Below are positions 10,324 through 20,456 of a stretch of DNA of 64,000 bases, piece by piece. The first letter of the stretch is position 1. Every line of letters begins with the position of its first letter. A program made the position numbers and the translations under genes. The stretch is from Bradyrhizobium sp. LMTR 3 (lineage in GTDB: Bacteria > Pseudomonadota > Alphaproteobacteria > Rhizobiales > Xanthobacteraceae): positions 620,001-684,000 of the forward strand of contig NZ_MAXC01000012.1 of NCBI RefSeq assembly GCF_001693485.1, written 5' to 3'. The notes beneath the pieces are model-generated. The model was not told the DNA's origin and did not search any database. It worked only from the letters and a program-made list of their open reading frames with translations.

Positions 10324-11457
10324 TCAGGCCGCGGCAATCGCGCCCTGAAGCCCGTCGCGAACCTTGGTTCCGATGGCTCGGTAGATCGCGGCATGAGGGC
10401 CATCAGGCTCGCTGGCCACCACCGGATTACCTTCATCCGACGTGGTCCGGATCGACATGTGCAGCGGGATCTCGCCCAGGAATGGGACACCCAGCCGCTC
10501 CGCCTCATGGCGCGCGCCGCCATGGCCGAAAATGTCCGAGCGCGTGCCGCACTCAGGACACTGGAAATAGCTCATGTTCTCGACAATGCCGAGCACCGGC
10601 ACGTTGACCTTCTTGAACATCGCAAGACCCCGCCGCGCGTCGATCAGGGAGAGGTCCTGCGGGGTTGAGATAATCACCGCTCCCTTCAGCGGCACGTTCT
10701 GCGCCAGGGTCAATTGCGCGTCCCCCGTACCGGGCGGCATGTCGACGACGAGAATATCGAGCGTGCCCCACGCCACGTCACGCAGCATCTGGGTGATCGC
10801 CGACATCACCATCGGCCCGCGCCAGATCATCGCGGTGTCTTCCTCGACCAGGAAGCCGATCGACATGATCGAAAGCCCGAAACGCTTGATCGGAATCATC
10901 TTGCGGCCGTCGTCGAGCTGCGGCTTTTCGCTGATGCCGGTGAGCCGCGGCACCGAGGGGCCGTAAATATCGGCATCGAGCAGCCCGACGCGCAGGCCGA
11001 GGTCGCGCAGGCCAAGCGCCAGATTGAGCGCGGTGGTCGACTTGCCGACACCGCCCTTGCCCGAGGCTACTGCGATGACGGCGGCAACGCCAGGAATCTC
11101 CGCCTGCTTCGACATCGGCGAGGCCGCGCCCTGCGGTGGGCGGTGGGCGGAAGCTGGTTGCACGCCATGCGCATGCCGATGCGCCGCGGGCGCGGCCTGC
11201 GGAGCACCGGGCTTGCGCTCGGCCGTCAGCGCGATCATCGCCGTGCTGACACCGGAGATCGCGCGCACTGCAGCTTCGGCTTGCGCGCGCACGCTTTCCC
11301 AGGCTCTAGCCTCGGCGGCGTCGACATTGATGGAGAAGAACACCTTGCCGTCGGTGACCGAGATCGCCGACAGCACGTTGGCATTGGTCAGTGGCACGCC
11401 GCGCGGCGAGGCCACCCGGCTAAGGGCATCGAGAACTTGTTGCTGTGTTACGCTCAC
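10324..11457 (-). CDS. apbC: Mrp/ApbC-type Fe-S cluster carrier ATPase
   Basis: Cytosolic P-loop NTPase that carries and delivers [4Fe-4S] clusters. The 377 residues comprise an N-terminal DUF59/MIP18-like domain (residues 1-80), a His/Pro/Ala-rich linker, and the ParA/MinD-like domain, with the deviant Walker A GKGGVGKST near residue 130. The cluster-binding CPEC motif of Mrp proteins follows SYFQ near residue 290. The start is GTG 11457, chosen because AGGAG lies 8 bases upstream and because the product then begins at the DUF59 domain. A further 34 in-frame codons upstream are not protein-like. It stands alone between the TRAP block and the glyoxalase gene. Confidence 0.9.
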   Translation of the reverse strand: MSVTQQQVLDALSRVASPRGVPLTNANVLSAISVTDGKVFFSINVDAAEARAWESVRAQAEAAVRAISGVSTAMIALTAERKPGAPQAAPAAHRHAHGVQPASAHRPPQGAASPMSKQAEIPGVAAVIAVASGKGGVGKSTTALNLALGLRDLGLRVGLLDADIYGPSVPRLTGISEKPQLDDGRKMIPIKRFGLSIMSIGFLVEEDTAMIWRGPMVMSAITQMLRDVAWGTLDILVVDMPPGTGDAQLTLAQNVPLKGAVIISTPQDLSLIDARRGLAMFKKVNVPVLGIVENMSYFQCPECGTRSDIFGHGGARHEAERLGVPFLGEIPLHMSIRTTSDEGNPVVASEPDGPHAAIYRAIGTKVRDGLQGAIAAA

Positions 11458-11633
11458 TCGCGCATCTCCTGAAGCCCTTGCAGTTCCGAGCGAGAACCGG
11501 GCCCTACTCGCTTGTTTTGACGCGCATTCTTGATGCGAACCCGACCCGCTCCGGACCAAGTCCGAAAGCGAGGCCTCGTTCCAAGATGCTATGCCAGTCT
11601 GATGCGACCCATAGAGCGGTTCAGCGCAAAAGG

Positions 11634-12071
11634 CTATCTCGCTCCTACGTCATCCCGCCGCTCCGCAGGGGCGGCAGCCGCCTGCTCCTTCGCCGCCTCG
11701 TAGTTCAGCTCGATCATGACGCCATTGGGGTCCTTGACGAAGATCTGCCAGAGGTCACCGCCCGGAACCTGCCGGGAGTCGTACGCCATGCCCTTCTGCT
11801 CCAGCCGCCGCTTCATGCCGTCAAAGCCATAGCTGGCGAACGCGACATGGTGGACAACGCCGGAATCGGGCTTTTGCGGCTCGTCGGTCTTGGAAATATC
11901 GACGAGATGCACCACCGCCTTGCCCTCGCTGTACATCCACGCCCCGGGAAATGCGAAGTTCGGCCGGGCGCCCTTTTCCAGGCCCAGAATGTCCTCATAG
12001 AACCGGACCGTATCGGCAAGGTTGCGGGTCCGGATGTTGAAATGGTCGAGCACGCCCACGCTGACGCCCAT
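11634..12071 (-). CDS. Glyoxalase/VOC-fold metalloprotein
   Basis: Small VOC-superfamily protein of 145 residues. DHFNIRTRNLADTVRFYEDI near the N terminus gives the first metal ligand histidine, VHHVAF near residue 74 the second, and IELNY near 125 the glutamate, a single paired beta-alpha-beta set. VOC members of this size include glyoxalases, dioxygenases and resistance proteins; specificity cannot be assigned. The C-terminal 20 residues are Ala/Arg-rich and probably disordered. It is divergent from the dehydrogenase gene at 12245. Confidence 0.8.
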   Translation of the reverse strand: MGVSVGVLDHFNIRTRNLADTVRFYEDILGLEKGARPNFAFPGAWMYSEGKAVVHLVDISKTDEPQKPDSGVVHHVAFASYGFDGMKRRLEQKGMAYDSRQVPGGDLWQIFVKDPNGVMIELNYEAAKEQAAAAPAERRDDVGAR

Positions 12072-12244
12072 GCGATGTCACTCCCTTTTTTGTGAGATTC
12101 TTGAGGAACCTATCCTAGCACGAATCCGGCCCCGCCCACCAACGAAGGCGTTGCCCTCCCCTGCGCAGCGGTTATGGTGCGGCTCCTCCAAAAACACCGT
12201 CCGGCCGGCCCAACGTCGCCGGCGAAAACTCCAAGGTAACACAC

Positions 12245-13117
12245 ATGGCTAAAGTCGCTTTTCTCGGTCTCGGCGTAATGGGCTTCCCCATGGCAGGACA
12301 TCTGGCGAAAAAAGGCGGCCACGAGGTGACCGTGTACAACCGGACCGGGGCCAAGGCGAAGGAGTGGGCGGACAAGTTCGGCGGGCGCACCGCGCCGACG
12401 CCGAAGGCCGCGGCCGAAGGTCAGGATTTCGTGATGTGCTGCGTCGGCAACGACAATGACCTGCGCGCGGTCACGATCGGGACTGATGGCGCCTTCGCCG
12501 GCATGAAGAAGGGCGCGGTATTCGTCGACCACACTACCGCCTCCGCCGAAGTCGCCCGCGAGCTCGATGCTGCTGCCGTCAAGGCCGGCTTCAAGTTCAT
12601 CGATGCGCCGGTGTCCGGCGGCCAGGCGGGTGCGGAAAACGGCGTGTTGACGGTGATGTGCGGCGGCAAGGAAGACGCCTATGCCGCTGCCGAGCCGATC
12701 ATTTCCGGCGCTTACGCAAGGATGTGCAAACTGCTCGGGCCCGCCGGCGCCGGACAGCTCACCAAAATGGTCAACCAGATCTGCATCGCAGGTCTCGTCC
12801 AGGGCCTGTCGGAAGGCATTCACTTCGCCAAGAAGTCCGGGCTCGACGTCGCGGCCGTGATCGAGACCATCTCCAAGGGCGCGGCGCAGTCCTGGCAGAT
12901 GGAGAACCGCTACAAGACCATGAATGACGGCAAGTTCGACTTCGGCTTCGCCGTCGAATGGATGCGCAAGGACCTCTCGATCTGCATCAGTGAGGCCCGC
13001 CACAACGGCGCCAACCTGCCGGTGACCGCCCTCGTCGATCAGTTCTACGCCGAGGTCGAGAAGATGGGCGGCAAGCGCTGGGACACGTCGAGCCTTTTGG
13101 CCCGGCTCGAGCGGTGA
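12245..13117 (+). CDS. NAD(P)-dependent beta-hydroxyacid dehydrogenase (3-hydroxyisobutyrate dehydrogenase family)
   Basis: A 290-residue oxidoreductase with the N-terminal Rossmann motif FLGLGVMGFPMAGHL, the substrate motif DAPVSGGQAGAENG near residue 120, and the catalytic lysine in GAGQLTKMVNQI near 175. These are diagnostic of the 3-hydroxyisobutyrate / tartronate semialdehyde reductase superfamily. The usual substrates are small beta-hydroxy acids; which one is used here is unknown. A hairpin terminator lies downstream at 13150-13180. Confidence 0.88.
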   Translation: MAKVAFLGLGVMGFPMAGHLAKKGGHEVTVYNRTGAKAKEWADKFGGRTAPTPKAAAEGQDFVMCCVGNDNDLRAVTIGTDGAFAGMKKGAVFVDHTTASAEVARELDAAAVKAGFKFIDAPVSGGQAGAENGVLTVMCGGKEDAYAAAEPIISGAYARMCKLLGPAGAGQLTKMVNQICIAGLVQGLSEGIHFAKKSGLDVAAVIETISKGAAQSWQMENRYKTMNDGKFDFGFAVEWMRKDLSICISEARHNGANLPVTALVDQFYAEVEKMGGKRWDTSSLLARLER

Positions 13118-13149
13118 GTTAAAGAAACAGGTTAAGACAAAGCGCAAAG

Positions 13150-13180
13150 CCCCCGCTTCTTATCCAGTCAGAAGCGGGGG
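13150..13180 (+). terminator. Intrinsic terminator after the dehydrogenase gene
   Basis: CCCCCGCTTCT and AGAAGCGGGGG form an 11-base perfect stem with a nine-base loop; the T-tract after it is short. It begins 33 bases after the stop. Confidence 0.7.
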
Positions 13181-13283
13181 TTCCGTCTGCCCAAGAGGTT
13201 AATTTTAACTTCCTGTTTACGAGAATTTTTAGCTCTTTAAGTCATCGCTTAATGATTTAGCGGCACAGATAGACAATGCAAAA

Positions 13284-13302
13284 GCCCGCGCAGTTCGCGG
13301 GC
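13284..13302. other. Short GC-rich hairpin before the histidine kinase
   Basis: GCCCGCG and CGCGGGC pair around CAGTT, preceded by AAAA on the top strand. It lies 18 bases before the kinase start. It could stop leftward transcription or fold in the kinase mRNA leader. Confidence 0.4.
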
Positions 13303-13319
13303 AGGATTTGTGTTGTTCA

Positions 13320-14924
<1,605 letters not shown>

Positions 14925-14970
14925 TTGCAAGCGCTTGCGCAAAGGTAGCAAACCACTTCACTATCCAGGA

Positions 14971-15174
14971 ATGAGCAAAGAAACGCCGTGTATCGCAGTC
15001 TGCATAATGGATCCCAAAACCAAACTCTGCTTCGGCTGCGGACGAACGTTGCCGGAGATCGCGCGCTGGCACCGCATGGAAACGGCGGAGCGATTGGCCG
15101 TGATGGAAGGGCTTGCGACGCGCATGATGGATGCGGGCCTGGTTCCGATGCCGCCGCGCACCGAACGCTGCTGA
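14971..15174 (+). CDS. DUF1289 family small cysteine protein
   Basis: A 67-residue protein with the DUF1289 signature PCIAVCIMDPKTKLCFGCG followed by RTLPEIARWHRM. The four cysteines are spaced to bind an Fe-S cluster or zinc. The family is a frequent companion of redox genes in proteobacteria and its function is unknown. ATG 14971 starts immediately before the motif. It lies between the kinase and the aspartic protease, all rightward with small gaps. Confidence 0.85.
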   Translation: MSKETPCIAVCIMDPKTKLCFGCGRTLPEIARWHRMETAERLAVMEGLATRMMDAGLVPMPPRTERC

Positions 15175-15202
15175 TCGCCGGAGGAAACGGCGGAGGCGCT
15201 CA

Positions 15203-15757
15203 GTGATCCGCATCATGCTCGTTCTGGCGATGCTCGCCGCCACCGCCGGCGCCGTCGTCGCCTATGGCGATCCGAACCAGATCGCGCGCGCCAGCAACTC
15301 GGTATCGAAAATGCTGTGGCAACGCAGGCTGGAGCCGGCGCCCGCCGTGGAGATCGCACGCGGCAAGGCCGGCGAATTCGCGCTGCACGCCAAGATCAAC
15401 GGCGTCAAGGCGCCGATGGTGATCGACACCGGCGCGACGTCGGTGGTGCTGACCTGGGAGACGGCAAAGGCGATCGGCCTGCCGATCGAGATGCTCGAAT
15501 ACAACGTCGAACTCGAAACCGCCGGCGGCCATACCAAGGCGGCGCGGCTGACGCTCGATCGCCTCGCGGTCGGCGGCCTCGTCGAGAAATCGGTCCCGGC
15601 GCTGGTGGTGCCGCGCGGGCTGATGAAGACCAATCTGCTCGGCATGAGCTTTCTGGATCGGCTGGAAAGCTGGGGCGTGCAAGCTGACAAGTTGAAGCTG
15701 CACGGCTATCCCGAGGTGACGGCTAGCTCGAAGCGCGATCGCAGGGCGGCGAAATAG
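15203..15757 (+). CDS. Membrane-anchored retropepsin-like aspartic protease (TIGR02281 type)
   Basis: A 184-residue protein with one N-terminal membrane segment (residues 1-20) and a single clan AA aspartic protease domain. The catalytic DTGAT is near residue 75, followed by a flap-like region and the LLGMSFLDRL element near 150 typical of this family. Single-domain enzymes act as dimers, so the active site would be in the periplasm. The start is GTG 15203, supported by CGGAGG six bases upstream. Bacterial substrates of these proteases are poorly known. Confidence 0.85.
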   Translation: MIRIMLVLAMLAATAGAVVAYGDPNQIARASNSVSKMLWQRRLEPAPAVEIARGKAGEFALHAKINGVKAPMVIDTGATSVVLTWETAKAIGLPIEMLEYNVELETAGGHTKAARLTLDRLAVGGLVEKSVPALVVPRGLMKTNLLGMSFLDRLESWGVQADKLKLHGYPEVTASSKRDRRAAK

Positions 15758-16127
15758 CGCCGGACACTTATAAATTGATCATATCCGCCTTACTGCCCAA
15801 GCGCGGCGCAAAAGCAAACATGTCGATATCGACGCGATGGGCCAATAGGCGACATCCCGGCAAGGAAACGGTTTTGAGCGGATGTAAACTAGTTCACATA
15901 CCGAAAAGCGCTAACGCAGTATTCTTTGATCCGTATCGCTACCGCAGCCGTTTTGAAAGCGGCCCGATGTCCAACTCGATCGTTCGAGAACTCAGATTGC
16001 AGTGAGACCCCAACGTTTGTTTTTGAATAACAGGTTTGCCGTGCTGCAAACCACTCCGCGCGGACAATACTGAAGGAACTGTCGGATTGCATTGGCGGGC
16101 GCAATAACGTGCGCCAAGTAGGTCGCC
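15758..16127. other. Intergenic region with a palindromic operator-like site
   Basis: About 370 bases without a supported gene. The notable feature is TGTAAACTAGTTCACA at 15883-15898, a near-palindrome (one non-matching pair) centred on AACTAGTT. A close relative of it occurs at 28101-28116 upstream of another exported-protein gene. Confidence 0.5.
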
Positions 16128-16838
16128 ATGGACCGAACTGTTGGCAAGGAAAGCGGTTACCAGGCCGTCCAAAGTGGCGGTACTCTCCTTATTGCGATGC
16201 TCTGCATCGTCCTCTTCGCGAGCGAAGCCAGTGCTCAATGTACGGCGCGAGACGTCCTGCAGAAGCGCTTGACGCTCAAGCCAACTCCTTCGGCTAATGC
16301 TCCGCCTATTCTGATCAAATCCGCCTTCGCTGTTCCGGTGTGGAGAACGATCACAGTAGGGACGTTTGCAAATTCGTTTGCCCTCATTAACGCGTTGGAT
16401 GCAGCAGGCTGTGGCATCGGAGGCCTGGCTGAGGAAGTTCTCGCTCGACCGGCCTTCACCGTCGGCACGACGAAAACAAGCGTGGAGCTTTTTGCGGTGT
16501 CGGCGGCCGAACTCGGCTTTCAGACCGATACTGCGCCGCTGGCAGACATTTATGCGCGCGCTCAACAATTGGGTTTCGGACTTGCGGCAGCGGAGGTCGC
16601 TCCGCAACTAAGGCTCCAATATTTTGACCAACCGATGGGTGAGTTTGTCATTGGAATGAAGCCGATCAAAACGTGGAAGGGCGAGCCTGTCATTCTAACC
16701 GTGGCTAACGGCGGAGCGGGATTAGTCCTCATCGGCCGGGATGGTAGCGCCGACGCAGAAATACCCGTGGCGTCCCGCTTTTTGTTCGTGCGGTCCAATG
16801 AAGCTGCGTTAGCGAAGGCGGGCCTTGGGGCTCGATGA
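16128..16838 (+). CDS. Exported protein of unknown function
   Basis: A 236-residue protein with an N-terminal hydrophobic segment (residues 19-31) ending in SEASAQ, consistent with a signal peptide preceded by a longer than usual N terminus. Two cysteines in the mature part (near 38 and 95) could form a disulfide. No family is recognised. The neighbouring genes are unrelated, and it may be strain-variable. Its upstream region carries the AACTAGTT near-palindrome. Confidence 0.6.
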   Translation: MDRTVGKESGYQAVQSGGTLLIAMLCIVLFASEASAQCTARDVLQKRLTLKPTPSANAPPILIKSAFAVPVWRTITVGTFANSFALINALDAAGCGIGGLAEEVLARPAFTVGTTKTSVELFAVSAAELGFQTDTAPLADIYARAQQLGFGLAAAEVAPQLRLQYFDQPMGEFVIGMKPIKTWKGEPVILTVANGGAGLVLIGRDGSADAEIPVASRFLFVRSNEAALAKAGLGAR

Positions 16839-16887
16839 GGCCGCAACGCGCGGTCACCACCTAGTCGGCTTTCGACCTCACCATGCG

Positions 16888-17430
16888 TCAGGCTTTCGAC
16901 TTCGCCGCCTTGCGCGCCTTGTTGACTTCCTCGATTTCGGGCTCGATCGAATTCAGGCTCTCGTAGATTTCTGCGAGCACCGTCTTCAGGTCCGAAACGT
17001 TCTTCGACGGAAAATTGCGGACCGCCACTTCCTCGAAATGGACGGCGATCGGAATCAATTCCTCCACCAGCGTCCGCCCCTTCGGCGTGAGGTTGATCGC
17101 GACCGTGCGCGCGTTGTCCTTCAGCCGCGTGCGCGTCACCAAGCCTCGCCGCTTCATCTCCCCGATCAGGCGCGACAGTGTCGATATCTCGATCGTCGTC
17201 ATGCCGGCGAGATCGCCGAGGCGCTGATCGCCCTTCTCCCAGAGCGCGGCCATCACGCGGTACATCGGTAGCGTCACGCCATAGCCCGCGATGCGCCGGG
17301 AAAACAGATCGCCCATCCGCACACCGACGCGGTTGAGCATGTAGGGCAAGGAATTCGTCAGCCGGTACAAGATCTTGCATCCTGCTTTGGTGCAACTTTT
17401 GCATCCCTCCAATAGCCGGGCGCCGATCAT
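16888..17430 (-). CDS. graR: MarR-family regulator of the gamma-resorcylate cluster
   Basis: A 180-residue winged-helix protein with the MarR core LGDLAGMTTIEISTLSRLIG near residue 72 (recognition helix) and the wing RRGLVTRTRLKDNARTVAI. It is divergent from the flavin reductase and hydroxylase genes, as graR is in the Rhizobium gamma-resorcylate cluster. The N terminus carries CKSCTKAGC, three closely spaced cysteines before the DNA-binding domain, which is unusual for MarR and could bind metal or respond to oxidants if the ATG at 17430 is the real start; an internal start near 17340 would remove them. The symbol follows cluster context. Confidence 0.75.
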   Translation of the reverse strand: MIGARLLEGCKSCTKAGCKILYRLTNSLPYMLNRVGVRMGDLFSRRIAGYGVTLPMYRVMAALWEKGDQRLGDLAGMTTIEISTLSRLIGEMKRRGLVTRTRLKDNARTVAINLTPKGRTLVEELIPIAVHFEEVAVRNFPSKNVSDLKTVLAEIYESLNSIEPEIEEVNKARKAAKSKA

Positions 17431-17439
17431 TTTTCAAGG

Positions 17440-17496
17440 CAATTGTTGCAATTGAAAATTTCCGATTGACTTGTCATTTGCAAATGCAATTATTGT
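17440..17496. promoter_or_regulatory. Promoter and MarR-type operators between graR and graD
   Basis: Two related palindromic elements lie here: CAATTGTTGCAATTG at 17440-17454 and CATTTGCAAATG at 17475-17486. They share TTGCAA. The second lies between a -35-like TTGACT (17466-17471) and a -10-like ATTATT near 17489, where a repressor would block transcription of the catabolic genes. The divergent arrangement suggests that the regulator at 17430 binds here, controlling itself and the operon. Confidence 0.6.
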
Positions 17497-17547
17497 TCAC
17501 GAAAATTAAGCCGCCGATCAAGAGCGGATTGTTCAGTGGAGGAAACC

Positions 17548-18066
17548 ATGTCGCTGGATTCGGCATCCGACGAATTGCGTGAAACGTTCAAGCGCGCGCT
17601 GCGGCGATTTCCCGCGGCGGTGTCGGTGATCACGTCTGCCGACCAGAACCGCCGCCACGGAATGACGGCGACCGCGGTGACGTCGCTGTCGCTTGACCCT
17701 CCCTCGCTGATCGTCTGCGTCAACCAACAAACGCTGCTGCACGACATCATGCTGCTGGCGCGCCGCTTCTGCGTGAACGTGCTGCGCCGCGACCAGATCT
17801 CCCTTTCATCGGCTTTCAGCGGCGCGGTCCCCGCCGAGGAGCGGTTCGGGCTCGGCCAATGGATGACCTCGGCCGAGGGCGTCACCTACCTCGCCGACGC
17901 GCAGATCAACATCTTCTGCAAGAAGGCCGCCGCCGTCCCCTACGGCACGCATACGATTTTCATCGGCGAAGCTGAGACCGTGAACGTGCGCGATCCGATC
18001 GAGCCGCTGATCTACCAGGACGCGACCTACTGCTTCTCGGTGCCCCACGACAGCCAGGCTGCGTGA
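17548..18066 (+). CDS. graD: Flavin reductase component of resorcinol hydroxylase
   Basis: A 172-residue member of the flavin reductase domain family (HpaC-like). It supplies reduced flavin to the oxygenase encoded next to it. The segment RRFPAAVSVITS near residue 19 and the GMTATAVTSLSLDPPSL stretch near 38 are characteristic flavin-binding elements, and the C-terminal GEAETV segment is conserved too. GTGGAGGAAACC directly before ATG 17548 gives a strong ribosome site. It is the first gene of the rightward catabolic run, with 48 bases to the oxygenase gene. Confidence 0.85.
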   Translation: MSLDSASDELRETFKRALRRFPAAVSVITSADQNRRHGMTATAVTSLSLDPPSLIVCVNQQTLLHDIMLLARRFCVNVLRRDQISLSSAFSGAVPAEERFGLGQWMTSAEGVTYLADAQINIFCKKAAAVPYGTHTIFIGEAETVNVRDPIEPLIYQDATYCFSVPHDSQAA

Positions 18067-18114
18067 TCCGCCGAGCCGCCGCCTTTCAGCCCATCGAAGA
18101 TACGGAGCAAACCA

Positions 18115-19347
18115 ATGGTATCAATCGCCCAGTTGAAGGATGTATCTGCGCCGCCGGCCGCTCGCCCCGGCATTAGCGAGTTGCGGAGCCGCGTGGCGCA
18201 GATCGCGCCGCAGATCAAGGCACGCGCCCACACCACAGAAAAGGCGGGCCGCGTGCCGGAAGAGAACATCACGGCGCTGCGCAACATCGGCTATTTCGAC
18301 ATCGTCAAGCCGGCGATGTTCGGCGGCTACGAGCACGATTTCGACGTGCTGGTCGAACTGAACATCGAACTTGCGAAAAGCTGCGCCTCGACGGCGTGGG
18401 TCGGCGGCCTGCTCGCAGCCCATCAATGGCTGATCGCGGGATTTCCGGAAGCCGCGCAGCGCGACGTCTGGGATGATAATCTGGATGCGCTGGCCTGTGG
18501 CTCCTATGCGCCGGCCGCCAGGGCGATCGAGGTCGACGGCGGCTATCGCCTCAGCGGACGCTGGTCGTTTGCGAGCGGCTGTGACAACGCGCAATGGTCG
18601 TTGTGCGCGGCGCTGTTGCCGTCGAAGGCGGAAGCTGGCCAGTTTGCGCCGGCCTTCCTGCTGGTTCCGGCCTCCGACTACGTCATCGACGATACCTGGA
18701 ATGTCGTCGGCCTCAGCGGCACCGGCAGCAAGACGCTCGTATTGTCAGACGTGTTCGTGCCGGCGCACCGCCTGCTGTCGTTCGCCGACACCACATCAGG
18801 CAAGACGCCGGGCGCAGCGCTGTATGCAGCCAACCCCACCTTCTCAATCCCGATGCTGTCGAACATTCCATCCTGCCTGGCGTCTACGGCAGTCGGCGCC
18901 GCTGCCGGCGCGCTGGAAGACTATCTTGCCGTTACCTCGAGGCGCATCACGCGCGGCGCGGTGGCCGGTCACAACAACCGCATGGCGGATTTCCCCACCA
19001 TCCAGTTACGCGTTGCCGAAGCGAGCGCTTCGGTCGATGCGGCGCGTGAAGTTCTGCTGCGCGATCTCAGGGACCGTGCGGCGACGATCCGCGACGGCAG
19101 GCCGGTCTCGGTCGAGGACCGCATCGTCAGCCGCCGCGGCCAGGCCTTTTCGGTTGCGCTGGCCATCCGCGCCAGCGAAGCGCTGAACGCTTCGACCGGC
19201 GGGCTCGGCCTCGATCTTTCCAATCCGGTGCAGCGCGCCTGGCGCGATGCCAATGCCGTCGGCCGCCACATCAGCATGAACTGGGACGCCGTCGGCACCA
19301 TGTACGGCCAGCTCGCGCTCGGGCTGACGCCCCAAGGTCAATACTAA
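18115..19347 (+). CDS. graA: Resorcinol hydroxylase, oxygenase component (group D flavin monooxygenase)
   Basis: A 410-residue protein with an acyl-CoA-dehydrogenase-like fold used by two-component group D monooxygenases. The N-terminal helical domain carries ITALRNIGYFDIVKPAMFGG; the middle has WSFASGCDNAQWSL and DVFVPAHRLLS; the C-terminal helical bundle has ASEALNASTGG. Length and order match the oxygenase of the Rhizobium gamma-resorcylate pathway, which hydroxylates resorcinol to hydroxyquinol. The reductase gene upstream and decarboxylase gene downstream support this over a 4-hydroxyphenylacetate or indole-type role. Confidence 0.83.
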   Translation: MVSIAQLKDVSAPPAARPGISELRSRVAQIAPQIKARAHTTEKAGRVPEENITALRNIGYFDIVKPAMFGGYEHDFDVLVELNIELAKSCASTAWVGGLLAAHQWLIAGFPEAAQRDVWDDNLDALACGSYAPAARAIEVDGGYRLSGRWSFASGCDNAQWSLCAALLPSKAEAGQFAPAFLLVPASDYVIDDTWNVVGLSGTGSKTLVLSDVFVPAHRLLSFADTTSGKTPGAALYAANPTFSIPMLSNIPSCLASTAVGAAAGALEDYLAVTSRRITRGAVAGHNNRMADFPTIQLRVAEASASVDAAREVLLRDLRDRAATIRDGRPVSVEDRIVSRRGQAFSVALAIRASEALNASTGGLGLDLSNPVQRAWRDANAVGRHISMNWDAVGTMYGQLALGLTPQGQY

Positions 19348-19387
19348 GGGACAATACTAACCAACATCAGACATCAGCGAGGACGAC

Positions 19388-20413
19388 ATGCAGGGCAAGA
19401 TCGCGCTTGAGGAACATTTCGCCATTCCGGACACGCTGATGGACTCAGCGGGTTTCGTTCCGGACTCTTATTGGCCGGAACTGAAGGACCGCCTGCTCGA
19501 TATCCAGGACAAGCGGCTGGCGCAGATGGACCGCCACGGCGTCGAGATGATGATCCTGTCGTTGAACGCACCGGCGGTTCAGGCGATTCCCGACATTATC
19601 CGCGCCAACGAGATTGCGATCCGCGCCAACGATTTTCTCGCCGAACAGGTCGCCAAGCGCCCGTCCCGCTTTCAGGCCTTCGCCGCGCTGCCGATGCAGG
19701 ATCCCGATCTCGCTATCGCCGAACTCGAGCGCTGTATCAAGACGCTCGGCTTCCGCGGTGCGCTGGTCAACGGCTTCTCGCAAATCGGCGACGGCAAGCG
19801 GCCGGTCTATTACGACCTGCCGCAATACTGGCCGTTCTGGGCGGCGGTGGAGCAGACTGGCCTGCCCTTCTATCTGCACCCGCGCAATCCGCTGCCGCAA
19901 GACTGCGCGATCTATGAAGGGCATCCGTGGCTGATGGGCCCGACCTGGGCGTTCGGACAGGAGACCGCCGTTCATGCACTGCGGCTGATGGGATCGGGAT
20001 TGTTCGATGCCTATCCAAAACTGAAGATCATCCTCGGCCATATGGGTGAAGGCCTACCCTACAGCATGTGGCGCGTCGATCATCGCAACGGCTGGGTCAA
20101 GGCACCGCCGAAACACAAGGCGAAAAAGAAGATCTGCGACTACTTCAACGCCAACTTTTTCCTGACCACGTCGGGCAATTTCCGCACTCAAACGCTGATC
20201 GATTCCATTCTCGAGATCGGGGCCGATCGCATCCTGTTCTCGGTCGACTGGCCGTTCGAGAACGTGGACCACGCCTCCGACTGGTTCAACAGCGCCAGCA
20301 TCAGTGAGAACGATCGCCTGAAGATCGGCCGGCGCAACGCCATCGACCTGTTCAAGCTCGATCTCGGCGACTTGGCCGTCGCCGGGCACGGCATCCATCA
20401 AGCCGCGGAATAA
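19388..20413 (+). CDS. graF: Gamma-resorcylate (2,6-dihydroxybenzoate) decarboxylase
   Basis: Amidohydrolase-superfamily decarboxylase of 341 residues that releases CO2 from 2,6-dihydroxybenzoate to yield resorcinol. Counting from ATG 19388, Glu8 and His10 (in LEEHF), His164 (in YLHPRNP), His218 (in ILGHMGE) and Asp287 (in FSVDWPF) fall at exactly the positions known for the metal ligands and catalytic residues of the Rhizobium enzyme. These reversible enzymes need no organic cofactor. The gene lies 40 bases after the hydroxylase. The C-terminal 15 residues extend beyond the usual end. This is the strongest functional call in the cluster. Confidence 0.92.
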   Translation: MQGKIALEEHFAIPDTLMDSAGFVPDSYWPELKDRLLDIQDKRLAQMDRHGVEMMILSLNAPAVQAIPDIIRANEIAIRANDFLAEQVAKRPSRFQAFAALPMQDPDLAIAELERCIKTLGFRGALVNGFSQIGDGKRPVYYDLPQYWPFWAAVEQTGLPFYLHPRNPLPQDCAIYEGHPWLMGPTWAFGQETAVHALRLMGSGLFDAYPKLKIILGHMGEGLPYSMWRVDHRNGWVKAPPKHKAKKKICDYFNANFFLTTSGNFRTQTLIDSILEIGADRILFSVDWPFENVDHASDWFNSASISENDRLKIGRRNAIDLFKLDLGDLAVAGHGIHQAAE

Positions 20414-20456
20414 GCGGCCTCAAACGACATAATCACCATCTGGGAGGGATACGGTC

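Noticed and set aside
15775..16005. A 76-codon frame in the gap after the aspartic protease
   Set aside because: No ribosome site, no protein-like pattern, and it runs through the AACTAGTT near-palindrome.
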